Positions 9,648-18,382 of a stretch of DNA of 64,000 nucleotides are shown here, one piece after another; position 1 is the first letter of the stretch, and every line of letters starts with the position of its first letter. The position numbers were made by a program, and so were the translations under genes. The DNA is from Shouchella clausii (GTDB lineage: Bacteria > Bacillota > Bacilli > Bacillales > Bacillaceae_D): assembly GCF_001598215.1 (NCBI RefSeq), contig NZ_BCXJ01000003.1, positions 496,001-560,000 of the forward strand. Direction: 5' to 3'. The notes under the pieces are model-generated. The model did not search any database, was not told the origin of the DNA, and was given only the letters and a program-made list of their open reading frames with translations.

Positions 9648-12452
9648 TTATTTTTGGCCTGATTCCCACTGTTGCTCGACTGTTTCGGCATGTTGATTTA
9701 GTTGTTCTTTCGCTTCTTTCGATACATGGCGTTCGTTTGCCCTGTTATGCAAATGGCGCTTATACTTGTCGACAAACAAGAGCGCTTGCTCCGTCCGCCC
9801 TGCTTCGTTGTGGTACTTTGCCTGCTTAATGGATTGGTTAAGCTGGACAACGAGTGGGCCTTGAACTTCGCCCGCCACAATAAACGCTTCTGTTGCTTTT
9901 TCCAAAAAAGCGAATCGGTCTTCTCCATGTTCATTGAGCAATGGCACATACGCCCAATCAATATCCGAAGCAAAGTAGAAGCTCGGATAAGAAGGCTGGT
10001 TGTAAGTAACATTTTGCCAAGCAATCCCCGTTCGGTATTGGGTATCATGCATCAACGTGTACAGTTTTCGGTCTGTTGGTTCTGTGTTCATATAAATACG
10101 AATCGCAGAACTATCTTCTGTGCGGACGAGAAGTTCTTCCCGCCAATCGCCAAAAATGTCAGCAACAAGGGAAGGATTGCCTTTCGTCCCGTTGTTTGTC
10201 CTTGTCCCTTCCGCAGTCAACAAACGCCCCCTTTGCCAATCATCAATCGTCGGTGTCTCGTCAAGCGCTCCATTGACAATTTGTGTGGTCATGTCAGGGG
10301 ACCATTTAATATTCATGTTTGTTCCTGGCTGCTCGGTGTTCAAACGCTTGCCTGATGCGCTATATAAGCCGACCGCCCACGTTTCGAGGCCGCGCTCGCC
10401 AGGGATGACATCGCCAACCATCCCTCGGCCAGTGTCTTGGCCGCTATACTCTCCGTAAAGGACATCGCCTGTACGCGCATCTCGTAAAGCAAAGCCATAC
10501 GGCGCATACTGGGCCCCTTCAAAAACCATAAACGATTCCAACCCTGGTCTGTCTGGATCAATGTCAGCAACATGAAGGGCATCGCCGTGGCCTAATCTTG
10601 CCATTTCACCTGGAGCTGCACTTTCAGGAGGCAATTCAGCAAACGAGCTATACAAGAGCGTCCCGTCATCGTCAATCGTTGCGGCCCCATAAATAATTTC
10701 ATGTTTGCCATCCCCGTCGACATCGGCAACGCTTAATGAGTGTGCCCCTTGTGTGGTGAGGGTGGCGTATTCGTCATTGGTTCCGTCTACGCCATGGGGT
10801 GAATCTTGAAACGGGTTTTCCATCGGTGTCCAACCGCTGTCAACAAACCAATTCTCGTGCAATTGTTCGCCGTCCCAGTCATAGGCAACAAGTGTTGTCC
10901 TTGTGTAATAGCCTCTGGCAAAAATAGCAGAAGGCTTTTCGCCATCCAAGTATGCAACCCCTGCTAAAAAGCGATCAACACGATTACCTGGTTCAATTCG
11001 GTTCATCGCATAGTCGCCCCACATAAGGCCATCGTCTTCTCTCCCTGGCTTATAATGGATCGTTTGTAATTCCTGTCCTGTCTCACCTGCAAACACCGTC
11101 AAATACTCAGGACCTTCAACGATAAAACCTTCAAAATCCCGCAATTGGTTGTTCGCGCTTCTCGAAGGGGCGTATTCATCGATAAAATAATCCGCTAACG
11201 CCTCCGCATCTCCGCGGCTTAAAGGATAGTCATACATCGGTTCGATCCCGAAAGCCTCTTCAAGCGTCTCTGGCCAATTGCCGTTTTTCACTTCTTCATG
11301 CGCATGCCAGCCCATAAACATCTCGACCACATGGGCATAATAGTCATCGGCACTCATCCGGTAATCGTCTTCATGGCTATAACCTGCCTCCACATCTTCT
11401 TGTGGCATCGTAATGTACGTTTCCGATTCGACTTTGCCATCCCCAGTGAATGTGATCACCTTTGTCCCTGGTGCGGTTTTAAACATAAGTTCCGCCTTGC
11501 CGTCGCCATCAAAATCATAAACAAGCAGTTGCGTGTAATGGGCACCGGAACGGATGTTTTTGCCTAAGTCTATCCGGTATAGCAAATCGCCAGTCAATGT
11601 ATAGGCATCAATATAGGTGTGTCCGGTGTATCCTTTTTGCGACACGTCTTTAGAATTTGTCGGTTCCCATTTCACAAAAAACTCATACTGGCCATCGCCA
11701 TTGACATCGCCGACACTCATGTCATTGGCATGGTACGTGTACGCTTCTCCTGCAGGCGTTACACCATCCTCAGGCTTTTGCAACGGCAAGTCGTAATAGC
11801 CGTTTTCCCACGGATGAACAACGTCACTCGCCTCTTCCTCCCCACTGTTGATAGCGCTTACATAATAACTAGATGATGACGTTCCTTGCTCATCCAAATA
11901 GTTAGTGCTGTCGGTTACCTTTTCAAGAAATTGCCCATCACGGTAAACGTTAAAAACCGTGCCGACCAATCCATGGTCAGAATAGCCGACCGCTTCTTCT
12001 TTCAACAGCCGCCAACTCAAAAAAACGCCTTCTCCTGTATCAACCGCTACTAAGCCACGGTCAAGCGCTTCCAATTGCACATCGAACTGCTTTTCCACAG
12101 GGGATTTTACAGTGGAAGAGCGCTTTCCTTCATCGCCGTTTTTGATAGGAGCGACTTTAAAAAAGTGATTGATATGGGTCGAGCCGTTAAACACAAATCT
12201 CTGTTCTTCCGTCTCGGCTATTTCTTCGTATTCCATCGAATCCGTGTCTTTATTGGCCCAGTAAACTTTATAGGAATCTGCCCCTTCTAGTTTGTTCCAT
12301 TCCAACGTAACTGAGTCACCTGTCACTTCCGTGATGACGACATTCAGGTAGTCTGGTTGCCCATTTGCTACAGCTTGTTCATTTTTTGACAAAGGCAAAC
12401 ACAATGCCAGACAGATGAGTACAACAGCTATGTTCCGAAAGTAAAACGCCAT
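9648..12452 (-). CDS. Secreted rhamnogalacturonan lyase, PL11, with C-terminal FIMAH-like domain
   Basis: A 934-residue secreted enzyme that cleaves the Rha-GalA backbone of rhamnogalacturonan I by beta-elimination. It has an N-terminal signal peptide (VVLICLALCLPLS, cut near AVANG). A fibronectin-III-like domain follows at about 35-115 (VTLEWNKLEGADSYKVYW). The PL11 beta-propeller occupies about 120-850 with repeated calcium-loop motifs (SVGDVNGDGQYE, VYDFDGDGKAEL, SVADVDGDGKHE, VADIDPDRPG, VADIFGDWREE). The last about 70 residues (VVQLNQSIKQAKYHNEAGR to SKEAKEQL) read as a FIMAH domain, a C-terminal module of secreted Bacillus enzymes. B. subtilis YesW is the nearest known type (about 620 residues). 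A shared promoter-region motif lies upstream. Confidence 0.93.
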   Translation of the reverse strand: MAFYFRNIAVVLICLALCLPLSKNEQAVANGQPDYLNVVITEVTGDSVTLEWNKLEGADSYKVYWANKDTDSMEYEEIAETEEQRFVFNGSTHINHFFKVAPIKNGDEGKRSSTVKSPVEKQFDVQLEALDRGLVAVDTGEGVFLSWRLLKEEAVGYSDHGLVGTVFNVYRDGQFLEKVTDSTNYLDEQGTSSSSYYVSAINSGEEEASDVVHPWENGYYDLPLQKPEDGVTPAGEAYTYHANDMSVGDVNGDGQYEFFVKWEPTNSKDVSQKGYTGHTYIDAYTLTGDLLYRIDLGKNIRSGAHYTQLLVYDFDGDGKAELMFKTAPGTKVITFTGDGKVESETYITMPQEDVEAGYSHEDDYRMSADDYYAHVVEMFMGWHAHEEVKNGNWPETLEEAFGIEPMYDYPLSRGDAEALADYFIDEYAPSRSANNQLRDFEGFIVEGPEYLTVFAGETGQELQTIHYKPGREDDGLMWGDYAMNRIEPGNRVDRFLAGVAYLDGEKPSAIFARGYYTRTTLVAYDWDGEQLHENWFVDSGWTPMENPFQDSPHGVDGTNDEYATLTTQGAHSLSVADVDGDGKHEIIYGAATIDDDGTLLYSSFAELPPESAAPGEMARLGHGDALHVADIDPDRPGLESFMVFEGAQYAPYGFALRDARTGDVLYGEYSGQDTGRGMVGDVIPGERGLETWAVGLYSASGKRLNTEQPGTNMNIKWSPDMTTQIVNGALDETPTIDDWQRGRLLTAEGTRTNNGTKGNPSLVADIFGDWREELLVRTEDSSAIRIYMNTEPTDRKLYTLMHDTQYRTGIAWQNVTYNQPSYPSFYFASDIDWAYVPLLNEHGEDRFAFLEKATEAFIVAGEVQGPLVVQLNQSIKQAKYHNEAGRTEQALLFVDKYKRHLHNRANERHVSKEAKEQLNQHAETVEQQWESGQK

Positions 12453-12500
12453 CCATGCTCCTCCTTTCGTTAGAAAAAACCTTATTTATCCATTAGAATA

Positions 12501-12595
12501 ACGAACTGCTATCTATCGGTCTTATTAAATACGGTTCCTCGCTCTCAGTTTCCGAACTTAGCTTTTTTGGCCGCGAAAAAAGACAGTGGTCATTA
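12501..12595 (-). promoter_or_regulatory. Candidate operator/promoter module upstream of the rhamnogalacturonan lyase gene
   Basis: The 304-bp gap 12453-12756 holds a module that recurs upstream of the dehydrogenase operon at 24560. On the minus strand it reads TAATGACCA (12587-12595), then AGTTCGGAAACTGAGA (12543-12558, 16 bp identical in both places), then a TAATAAGACC block. A further block, GACCGATAGATAGCAGT, resembles GACCAGTAGATAGTAGT upstream of the AraC gene at 33453. AGTT/AACT forms a small dyad. The likely reader is the YesN-type regulator or an AraC protein, but that is inference. The rest of the gap holds only a repeat remnant. Confidence 0.4.
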
Positions 12596-12610
12596 TAAGC
12601 CCCTGCCTTC

Positions 12611-12633
12611 AGACTATAGAAAAATAGTTTTGC
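12611..12633 (-). repeat. Remnant of the dispersed inverted-repeat element
   Basis: The plus strand AGACTATAGAAAAATAG followed by TTTTGC matches, in reverse, the right end of the full-length copies at 49496 and 32354 (TTTTGCTATAGTCT type). Only one end is recognisable, so this is a weak call. Confidence 0.3.
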
Positions 12634-12756
12634 TTATGTCATCGGTTGCCCCGTATAATTTCCACTCCGTTAAATGTACTCCTTTTCACTACTAATCTGG
12701 TGAGGTAGTAGGACTTGCATGCAGCAATTCATTCACTTTAATCGGCTTCTTTTCTT

Positions 12757-13989
12757 TTACTGAGCGCCAAACGCCTTCCCCCATGGCAACTGCCAGAGCG
12801 CCCGCCTCTGCTCCTGCCAATACACGGTAAGGACGATGCCTCCTTTCTCTAGAAAAATCTCTTCTTGAATAAGAGTATCTCCTCCTCCATGCCCGCCTTC
12901 CTGTTCGACTACGTAAATCGTTTCCTTTGCTCCGAAAAGGGGATAAAAGTCAATAACTTGTTGTTCTGGAACAGGAAAAGGGATGCGTGCCGGTGCATGG
13001 TACTCCTGCGTTTCCAAGCGCCCCCCTGTCCCGTTGATCGCTAACCTGTACCCTTCATAAGGTAGGGAAAAGTTGACTGAGTACGAAAGAAGGACGCCAT
13101 GTTCATACAGTGCGGCAACCGTATACGTATCTTCAATCTCAATTTCCTCATCAAAGATGCAGGCATCGGGACGATAGTTGCTATATGCATCCATATTTTG
13201 ACCAGCCAACAAATGATCATCCTTTATTGCATGATTGGTAGATCGCCCAAACCAACGAGCATAATAAGCGCACTTATCTGTTTCTGTACAAGTTCCGCAA
13301 TGGCGCCCATTTTGTTTACTTGGGTTCCACACGGACTGTTGTCCATAATAATGGAGGTTGCCATAGGCAAACACTTCTTTCGGACTTTGCGCTAACCACC
13401 AATTAACAAGATCAAAATGATGGGTTGATTTATGGATCGACAATCCGCCTGAGAACGCCCTCATTCGATTCCAGCGCTTAAAATAGCTTGCCCCGTGATA
13501 CGTATCAATGTACCAGTTCAAGTCGACTGAAGTAATCTTTCCTAGTTTTCCGCTCGCGACCATTTCCTTGATTTTTAAATGAATCGGATTGTAGCGATAG
13601 TTAAAAGTAACTGTTACCGTACCTTTGCTTGCTTTTTCAGCCTCGAGCACACGCCGGGCATCGGCAGCAGTTGTTACCATCGGCTTTTCACAAACAACAT
13701 CTAAATCATAAGCAAGGCCTTGCAAAATATAAGCGATATGGGTATCGTCTCTGCTTGTGACGATCAACGTATCCACCTGTTCACTTTCAACCATGCTCGC
13801 GAACGCTTCAGGCAGAAAAAATCGCACCCCCGCCAGTTCGGGATAGTCATTCGCAACAATTTGCCTACGCTTTGGATCTTGATCAAGCAAGGCAACAATG
13901 GAAGCCACATTCGAATAACGCTCTAACACAGGCTTGATAAACATGGAAAGGGCCCGATTGCTTAGCCCGCAAACAGCAATTCTTTTCAT
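12757..13989 (-). CDS. Gfo/Idh/MocA family NAD(P)-dependent oxidoreductase
   Basis: A 410-residue dehydrogenase. The N-terminal Rossmann fold begins IAVCGLSNRALSMF, and DTLIVTSRDDTHIAYI and VVCEKPMVTTAADARRVLEAE (EKP with catalytic Lys) follow. The C-terminal alpha/beta domain carries the HKSTHHFDLVNWW stretch. A cysteine-rich CGTCTETDKC segment near residue 245 is unusual for the family. The longest frame begins 44 codons upstream inside the previous gene; the ATG at 13989 follows AGGAGAATCATC and is the likely start. It is the last gene of the kinase-regulator-importer operon (20084 to 12757), suggesting action on the imported sugar. The sugar is unknown. Confidence 0.85.
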   Translation of the reverse strand: MKRIAVCGLSNRALSMFIKPVLERYSNVASIVALLDQDPKRRQIVANDYPELAGVRFFLPEAFASMVESEQVDTLIVTSRDDTHIAYILQGLAYDLDVVCEKPMVTTAADARRVLEAEKASKGTVTVTFNYRYNPIHLKIKEMVASGKLGKITSVDLNWYIDTYHGASYFKRWNRMRAFSGGLSIHKSTHHFDLVNWWLAQSPKEVFAYGNLHYYGQQSVWNPSKQNGRHCGTCTETDKCAYYARWFGRSTNHAIKDDHLLAGQNMDAYSNYRPDACIFDEEIEIEDTYTVAALYEHGVLLSYSVNFSLPYEGYRLAINGTGGRLETQEYHAPARIPFPVPEQQVIDFYPLFGAKETIYVVEQEGGHGGGDTLIQEEIFLEKGGIVLTVYWQEQRRALWQLPWGKAFGAQ

Positions 13990-14009
13990 GATGATTCTCC
14001 TATTAATCA

Positions 14010-14852
14010 TTATTTGATTCCAGTTGTCGCAATCCCTTGGATCAGGTATTTTTGGAAGAATAGAAACACGATAAACTGGGGAACGAGGGACAGTGTCGCC
14101 ATTGCCAGAAGCGGTCCCCATGACGATGCGCTAGTAGAATCAAGAAAACTGGCAAGCCCAAGCCCTACCGTATAGAGTGACGGGTCATTCAAATAAATCA
14201 ACCCACCAAAAAAGTCATCCCAACTCCATAAGAACGCAAAAATCGTAACGGTGACAAGCACCGGCTTGCACAAAGGCATAATAATCCGCCAGAAGATGCC
14301 AAAGGTAGAGCAACCATCAATGACAGCCGCTTCATCCAGTTCTCTTGGGATACCACGAATGAATTGAACCATTAAGAAGATAAAAAACGGCGTGCCGCCT
14401 ACAAAGGCAGGGACAATTAATGGCAAAAACGTGTTGACCCAGCCAAAGTAATTAAAAAGAATGTATTGGGGAATAAGCGTGATTTGCATTGGAAGCATCA
14501 ACGTTCCAATTAAACAAGCAAACAATACATTCTTTAGCGGAAATTTCAAGCGTGCAAACCCGAACGCGACAAATGAAGATGAAATCAAGGCACCGACGAT
14601 GTTCATGCTTGATACAAAGAGTGAGTTGCGGAAAATTTGGTCAAAGCCAACGCTGCCAAACCCTTTCCAACCTTCTACATAATTGTCCCAATGAAAAGCA
14701 GACGGCAGCAAAGAAGCAGCCTGCTGGAAGATTTCTGCAGGTGGCTTTACGGAGCTGCTGATCATCCAAAGCACGGGGTAAAGCATAAAAAAACCAAACA
14801 GCAGAACAGTAAAGTGATATAGAAACGTTTTGAACCTCCTTTTCGTTTTCAC
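14010..14852 (-). CDS. Carbohydrate ABC transporter permease, MalG/AraQ type
   Basis: A six-span permease with an EAA loop (ELDEAAVIDGCSTFGIFW). The longest frame starts at 14927 inside the previous gene. The GTG at 14852, four bases after AAGGGTGA and just past the upstream stop (14857), gives 280 residues. That is exactly the length of the paralogue at 6463-7305, and the two align from residue 1, so GTG is preferred; an ATG at 14876 is the alternative. Partner of the permease just upstream. Confidence 0.85.
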   Translation of the reverse strand: MKTKRRFKTFLYHFTVLLFGFFMLYPVLWMISSSVKPPAEIFQQAASLLPSAFHWDNYVEGWKGFGSVGFDQIFRNSLFVSSMNIVGALISSSFVAFGFARLKFPLKNVLFACLIGTLMLPMQITLIPQYILFNYFGWVNTFLPLIVPAFVGGTPFFIFLMVQFIRGIPRELDEAAVIDGCSTFGIFWRIIMPLCKPVLVTVTIFAFLWSWDDFFGGLIYLNDPSLYTVGLGLASFLDSTSASSWGPLLAMATLSLVPQFIVFLFFQKYLIQGIATTGIK

Positions 14853-14856
14853 CTGC

Positions 14857-15801
14857 TCACCCTTTCTCTGATTCATAAAACACCCATTTTTTCGAGCTAT
14901 AAAAAAGCAATCCTGTGACAACCGCAATCACAATGAGCAACGTCCAGGCCATCGCCGAAGCATAGCCCATTTCATAATTGGTAAACGCTCGTTCATAGAG
15001 ATACAAAGCGTAAAACAGCGTGCGGTCAAGAGGGCCGCCTTGCGTTGTCACAAATGCTTGTGTAAAAACGAGAAAAGCACCAATCATTTGCATAATCAAA
15101 TTAAAGAAAATGACAGGCGTAAGCAATGGAATCGTGATGGACAGGAATTTGCGAAACTTCCCGGCGCCATCAACGGACGCTGCTTCATATAACTCTTCGG
15201 GAATTTGCCTAAGCCCTGCCAAAAAGATGATCATAGGAGAACCAAATTGCCAAATGACAAGCAAGATCAACACCATTAAGGCATGGTCGGGGCTGGCAAT
15301 CCAACTTTTCCCTTCTACGCCGAAAAACAGCAAAATATCATTGATTGCTCCTTGTCCGCCGAATAACTGGCGCCACATCACAGCTACGGCAACACTGCCG
15401 CCGATAATGGAAGGAATATAAAACAGCGTCGTATAAAACCCTGACCCTTTTCGTTTATTGTTAAACAGCATTGCAATCAACAAGGCAAACGCTAGTTTAA
15501 TTGGCGTTGACACAAACACGAAAAGAAGCGTGACCGTTATGGAAGTACGGAACCTCGGATCATTGGTAAACATCGTGATATAATTGTCCAAGCCAACCCA
15601 ATTAGGGCTCGTCAACATATCAAAATCAGTGAATGAGTAATAAAGCGAAGCGATCATCGGGCCAATGACAAATCCTAAAAACCCGACTAGCCATGGAGAA
15701 ATAAAGGCAAATCCGACTAAATACTGTTTCCAAACGCGCCATTTCGCGCTTGTTTTTCTGTTCGGCGGATACGCGGCTTTTATCGTTTCTGATGGTTTCA
15801 T
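14857..15801 (-). CDS. Carbohydrate ABC transporter permease, MalF type
   Basis: A six-span permease with the FISPWLVGFLGFVIGPMIAS first helix and an EAA loop (ELYEAASVDGAGKFRKFL). The frame's first ATG (15819) lies on the AAAGGAG ribosome binding site. The ATG at 15801, six bases after it, gives 314 residues. It follows the binding protein gene by 25 bp and is paralogous to 7302-8237. Confidence 0.87.
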   Translation of the reverse strand: MKPSETIKAAYPPNRKTSAKWRVWKQYLVGFAFISPWLVGFLGFVIGPMIASLYYSFTDFDMLTSPNWVGLDNYITMFTNDPRFRTSITVTLLFVFVSTPIKLAFALLIAMLFNNKRKGSGFYTTLFYIPSIIGGSVAVAVMWRQLFGGQGAINDILLFFGVEGKSWIASPDHALMVLILLVIWQFGSPMIIFLAGLRQIPEELYEAASVDGAGKFRKFLSITIPLLTPVIFFNLIMQMIGAFLVFTQAFVTTQGGPLDRTLFYALYLYERAFTNYEMGYASAMAWTLLIVIAVVTGLLFYSSKKWVFYESEKG

Positions 15802-15826
15802 TCGTCTCTCCTTTATCATCCACTAG

Positions 15827-17140
15827 CTAATTGCTTAAAATAATCTCAACTTCGTCGCGGAAACGTTCGGCAAATTCCTCGGCGTTCAGCAACTCATACT
15901 CGAATTCTTCAATCATACGTGCGTATAAATCCAAAATCTGACCTGTACCGGCTGGATCTGGTGGATGGATCGGCGCAGCCCTCTGTTCAACTAACTGAAC
16001 ATAATCAAATTGCAGTTGTGTATTTTCGCTAACATGATCATAAAGGTGATCACGAACCTTTTCTGAAATCGGCACGCCCCGTTCAGCATTTAAAATCTCA
16101 TTGGCTTCTACACTATTGACGAAAAAATTGATGAATCGCGCGGCTTCTTCGCTCTTGTCCCCTTGGCTTGTAGCTGAAAATAGCAATGACGGTTTGATAA
16201 AGGAGGCTTCTGATCCCCCTTCCATTGCTGGCAATGTTGTCATCTGAAGCTTACGGCCGGCAGCTTCATTGAGGGCGACAATTTGATTGCTGTGCGGCGA
16301 AAACGTCGAAGCGCGGCCATGGACAATTAATTCATCTTGGAGGCCTTGGACCTCGGCTTTGACATCAGGAGGTGCAGCCACCCCACTGTCGAGCAAGTCT
16401 TTATACATGTTTAAAAAATCGATTAGGTACTTGTCGTCGTCGTAGCCAAGCCCTGTGTTGTCTTCGTTGTACAACCACAAATCATGTTGGCGCAAATAAT
16501 GCTTAAAAAAGTTTAAATTATCGCCGAAAGCGTACGCATACATACCGTCCAAGTTTTCGTTGATTGTTTTGACCGCCTCTATATAGTCATCCCACGTGTA
16601 ACCAGGCTCTAGTTCCGGTACACCTGCTTCGGCGAAAATCTCAGCATCGTAAGCGACTGACATGGCATTGGAACCAAGGTTAATTCCATACAACCCTCCG
16701 TCCACAATCCCGCCTTCTAAATAGATGTCATCGACATCACTAAAATCAAGCGTCCCATCCTCTACGTAAGATGTTAGATCAACAAGCAAATCACGGGAGA
16801 CATATTCGTTAATGTACTGTAAATCCATTTGAATGACGTCTGGCAAGTTTCTGCCTGCTGCTTGCGTTGACATCCGTTCCCAGTAGCCGTCCCAGCCAGT
16901 AAATTCGGTCGTAACGGCGATATCAGGATTTTCAGCTTCAAACAGTTTAATCGCTTCGATTGTGCGGTCATGCCGTGCTTGCGATCCCCACCATGCGACT
17001 CTCAGTTCTGTTTGGCCGCTTTTCAGATCCGCTTTCTCGCCGCCCTCTCCTTCGACCACTTCCGTTTCCGACGATGCGCATGCTGCCAGCGCCATGGCAC
17101 TCACTAAGCACATTCCAGCTAATCCTGGCCATACTTTCAT
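15827..17140 (-). CDS. Extracellular sugar-binding lipoprotein
   Basis: A 437-residue binding protein with a lipoprotein signal peptide (LAGMCLVSAMALAAC, lipobox LAAC), then a Glu/Gly-rich linker and LRVAWWGSQARH. The first in-frame ATG (17179) lies before the AAAGGGGAGG site; the ATG at 17140 just after it is the likely start. It is paralogous to 8259-9557. Located directly downstream of the YesM/YesN-type kinase and regulator genes, it probably delivers the sugar whose presence that pair senses. Confidence 0.87.
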   Translation of the reverse strand: MKVWPGLAGMCLVSAMALAACASSETEVVEGEGGEKADLKSGQTELRVAWWGSQARHDRTIEAIKLFEAENPDIAVTTEFTGWDGYWERMSTQAAGRNLPDVIQMDLQYINEYVSRDLLVDLTSYVEDGTLDFSDVDDIYLEGGIVDGGLYGINLGSNAMSVAYDAEIFAEAGVPELEPGYTWDDYIEAVKTINENLDGMYAYAFGDNLNFFKHYLRQHDLWLYNEDNTGLGYDDDKYLIDFLNMYKDLLDSGVAAPPDVKAEVQGLQDELIVHGRASTFSPHSNQIVALNEAAGRKLQMTTLPAMEGGSEASFIKPSLLFSATSQGDKSEEAARFINFFVNSVEANEILNAERGVPISEKVRDHLYDHVSENTQLQFDYVQLVEQRAAPIHPPDPAGTGQILDLYARMIEEFEYELLNAEEFAERFRDEVEIILSN

Positions 17141-17164
17141 TTTGTCGCCTCCCCTTTTCATAGA

Positions 17165-17178
17165 ATAAAGCGCTTTCA
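17165..17178 (-). promoter_or_regulatory. cre-like site upstream of the binding protein gene
   Basis: The minus strand reads TGAAAGCGCTTTAT, with the cre core intact and the last two bases deviating. It sits about 25 bp upstream of the start codon at 17140, in the gap between regulator and binding protein genes. Confidence 0.5.
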
Positions 17179-17275
17179 TTTAGTAATAGTTTAAAAACTC
17201 TTTTTGTGGGTGAATAGATGACAAAAGGGAAATAGTTTGCACAAAAGACCATTTTTAAAGAAATGTGCGGCGCTT

Positions 17276-18382
17276 TCACTCTTTTTGATTGATAAATTCA
17301 GTTGGACTGGCATGAAAATAACGCTTAAATTGCCTTGTAAAATAATGGACATGGCTGTAACCGACTTGATCAGCAATTTCATAAATATACAGTTCCCCTT
17401 CTAGCAGCAACTGTTTCGCCTTTTCCATCCGAACGCGGGTAAGATAGGACTTAAACGATTCACCGACTGCTTTTTGAAACACAATCCCAAGGTATTTCCT
17501 AGATAAGCCTACCTCTTCCGCAATATCTTTAAGGACAATATCTTGGTTATAATGGGCATGAATATAGTCGATCGTCATTTGTACAGCGCGGCGATGCCTA
17601 GCGTTGCCTTCTGAAATCGAGGCGATGCACGCTTGATCAATTTGCGACTCGATCCATGCTTCTAAGTCTTCGATCGTTAACAATTGGTCAGGTGCCACTT
17701 CCACTCTATTGGCACAGACGTGTTGGCCGGTTCTATTTCGTACAGCATCCCGGATCAACGCTTGCAAGCTGTTTGCATGGAAATGAATGAATGAAGATCG
17801 CTCCAGTTCTTTAGCATCACGTAAATAAGATACGACCGCTCTTGCTGCTTGTTGTGCTTTACGCCAATCGTTGCCACGTACAGCAGTTGCCAATGTTTCA
17901 TAAAGGGGTAGCGACTCGCCAGTTATTTCAAAAGGGCGGTCAAGCAATGGCGCAACCGCATTTAAGCGGACTTCCAATTGTTTGTTTTTCATCTCCTCTT
18001 CCGCCTCTGCCGTTAAGTGACTGACGATTTTCTCAAACACAGTGGTAATCGTCGTTTTCGAAACGGGTTTGCTTAAATACTCATCTACACGTAAGCGCAG
18101 CGCTTGTCGTGCGTACTCAAAATCATCGAAGCCACTTAAAATGACAACCTTTCCAGCAAATCCTTCATCTATCACGGTTTTAACCATTGCCAGCCCTTCC
18201 AACACAGGCATATAAATATCGGTCACGACAATGTTCGGCTGTTTGCTTTGAATCAACTTGATCCCCTCTTCGCCGTCATACGCTTCTCCAACAAAAGTCA
18301 TGTTAAACGTATCCCAAGGAATGATGCCTTTTAGCCCTTCAATTACTTGCCGGTCGTCGTCGATAATAACGGTTTTCCACAT
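17276..18382 (-). CDS. YesN-type response regulator with AraC output domain
   Basis: A 368-residue cytoplasmic regulator. Residues 1-120 are a receiver domain: acidic pocket Asp8-Asp10, phospho-acceptor Asp55 in VVTDIYMP, and a conserved Lys in YLSKP. A linker follows, and residues about 265-368 are an AraC/XylS double helix-turn-helix (DIAEEVGLSRKYLGIVF, then IYEIADQVGYSHVHYFTRQF). Its start overlaps the end of the kinase gene by 44 bp and has its own GGGGAGGAG site. With the kinase it forms a YesM/YesN pair, which typically activates the neighbouring importer genes. Confidence 0.92.
   Translation of the reverse strand: MWKTVIIDDDRQVIEGLKGIIPWDTFNMTFVGEAYDGEEGIKLIQSKQPNIVVTDIYMPVLEGLAMVKTVIDEGFAGKVVILSGFDDFEYARQALRLRVDEYLSKPVSKTTITTVFEKIVSHLTAEAEEEMKNKQLEVRLNAVAPLLDRPFEITGESLPLYETLATAVRGNDWRKAQQAARAVVSYLRDAKELERSSFIHFHANSLQALIRDAVRNRTGQHVCANRVEVAPDQLLTIEDLEAWIESQIDQACIASISEGNARHRRAVQMTIDYIHAHYNQDIVLKDIAEEVGLSRKYLGIVFQKAVGESFKSYLTRVRMEKAKQLLLEGELYIYEIADQVGYSHVHYFTRQFKRYFHASPTEFINQKE

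Noticed and set aside
9702-10355. Long plus-strand frame (217 codons) inside the rhamnogalacturonan lyase gene
   Set aside because: It lies entirely antisense to a well-supported enzyme gene, has no ribosome binding site and its translation has no recognisable domain; similar antisense frames at 8215-8775 and 3570-4055 were dropped for the same reason.
17265-17280. Second cre site (TGAAAGCGCCGC) at the end of the response regulator gene
   Set aside because: The right half does not match the consensus and the stretch overlaps the stop codon region, so it is probably chance.
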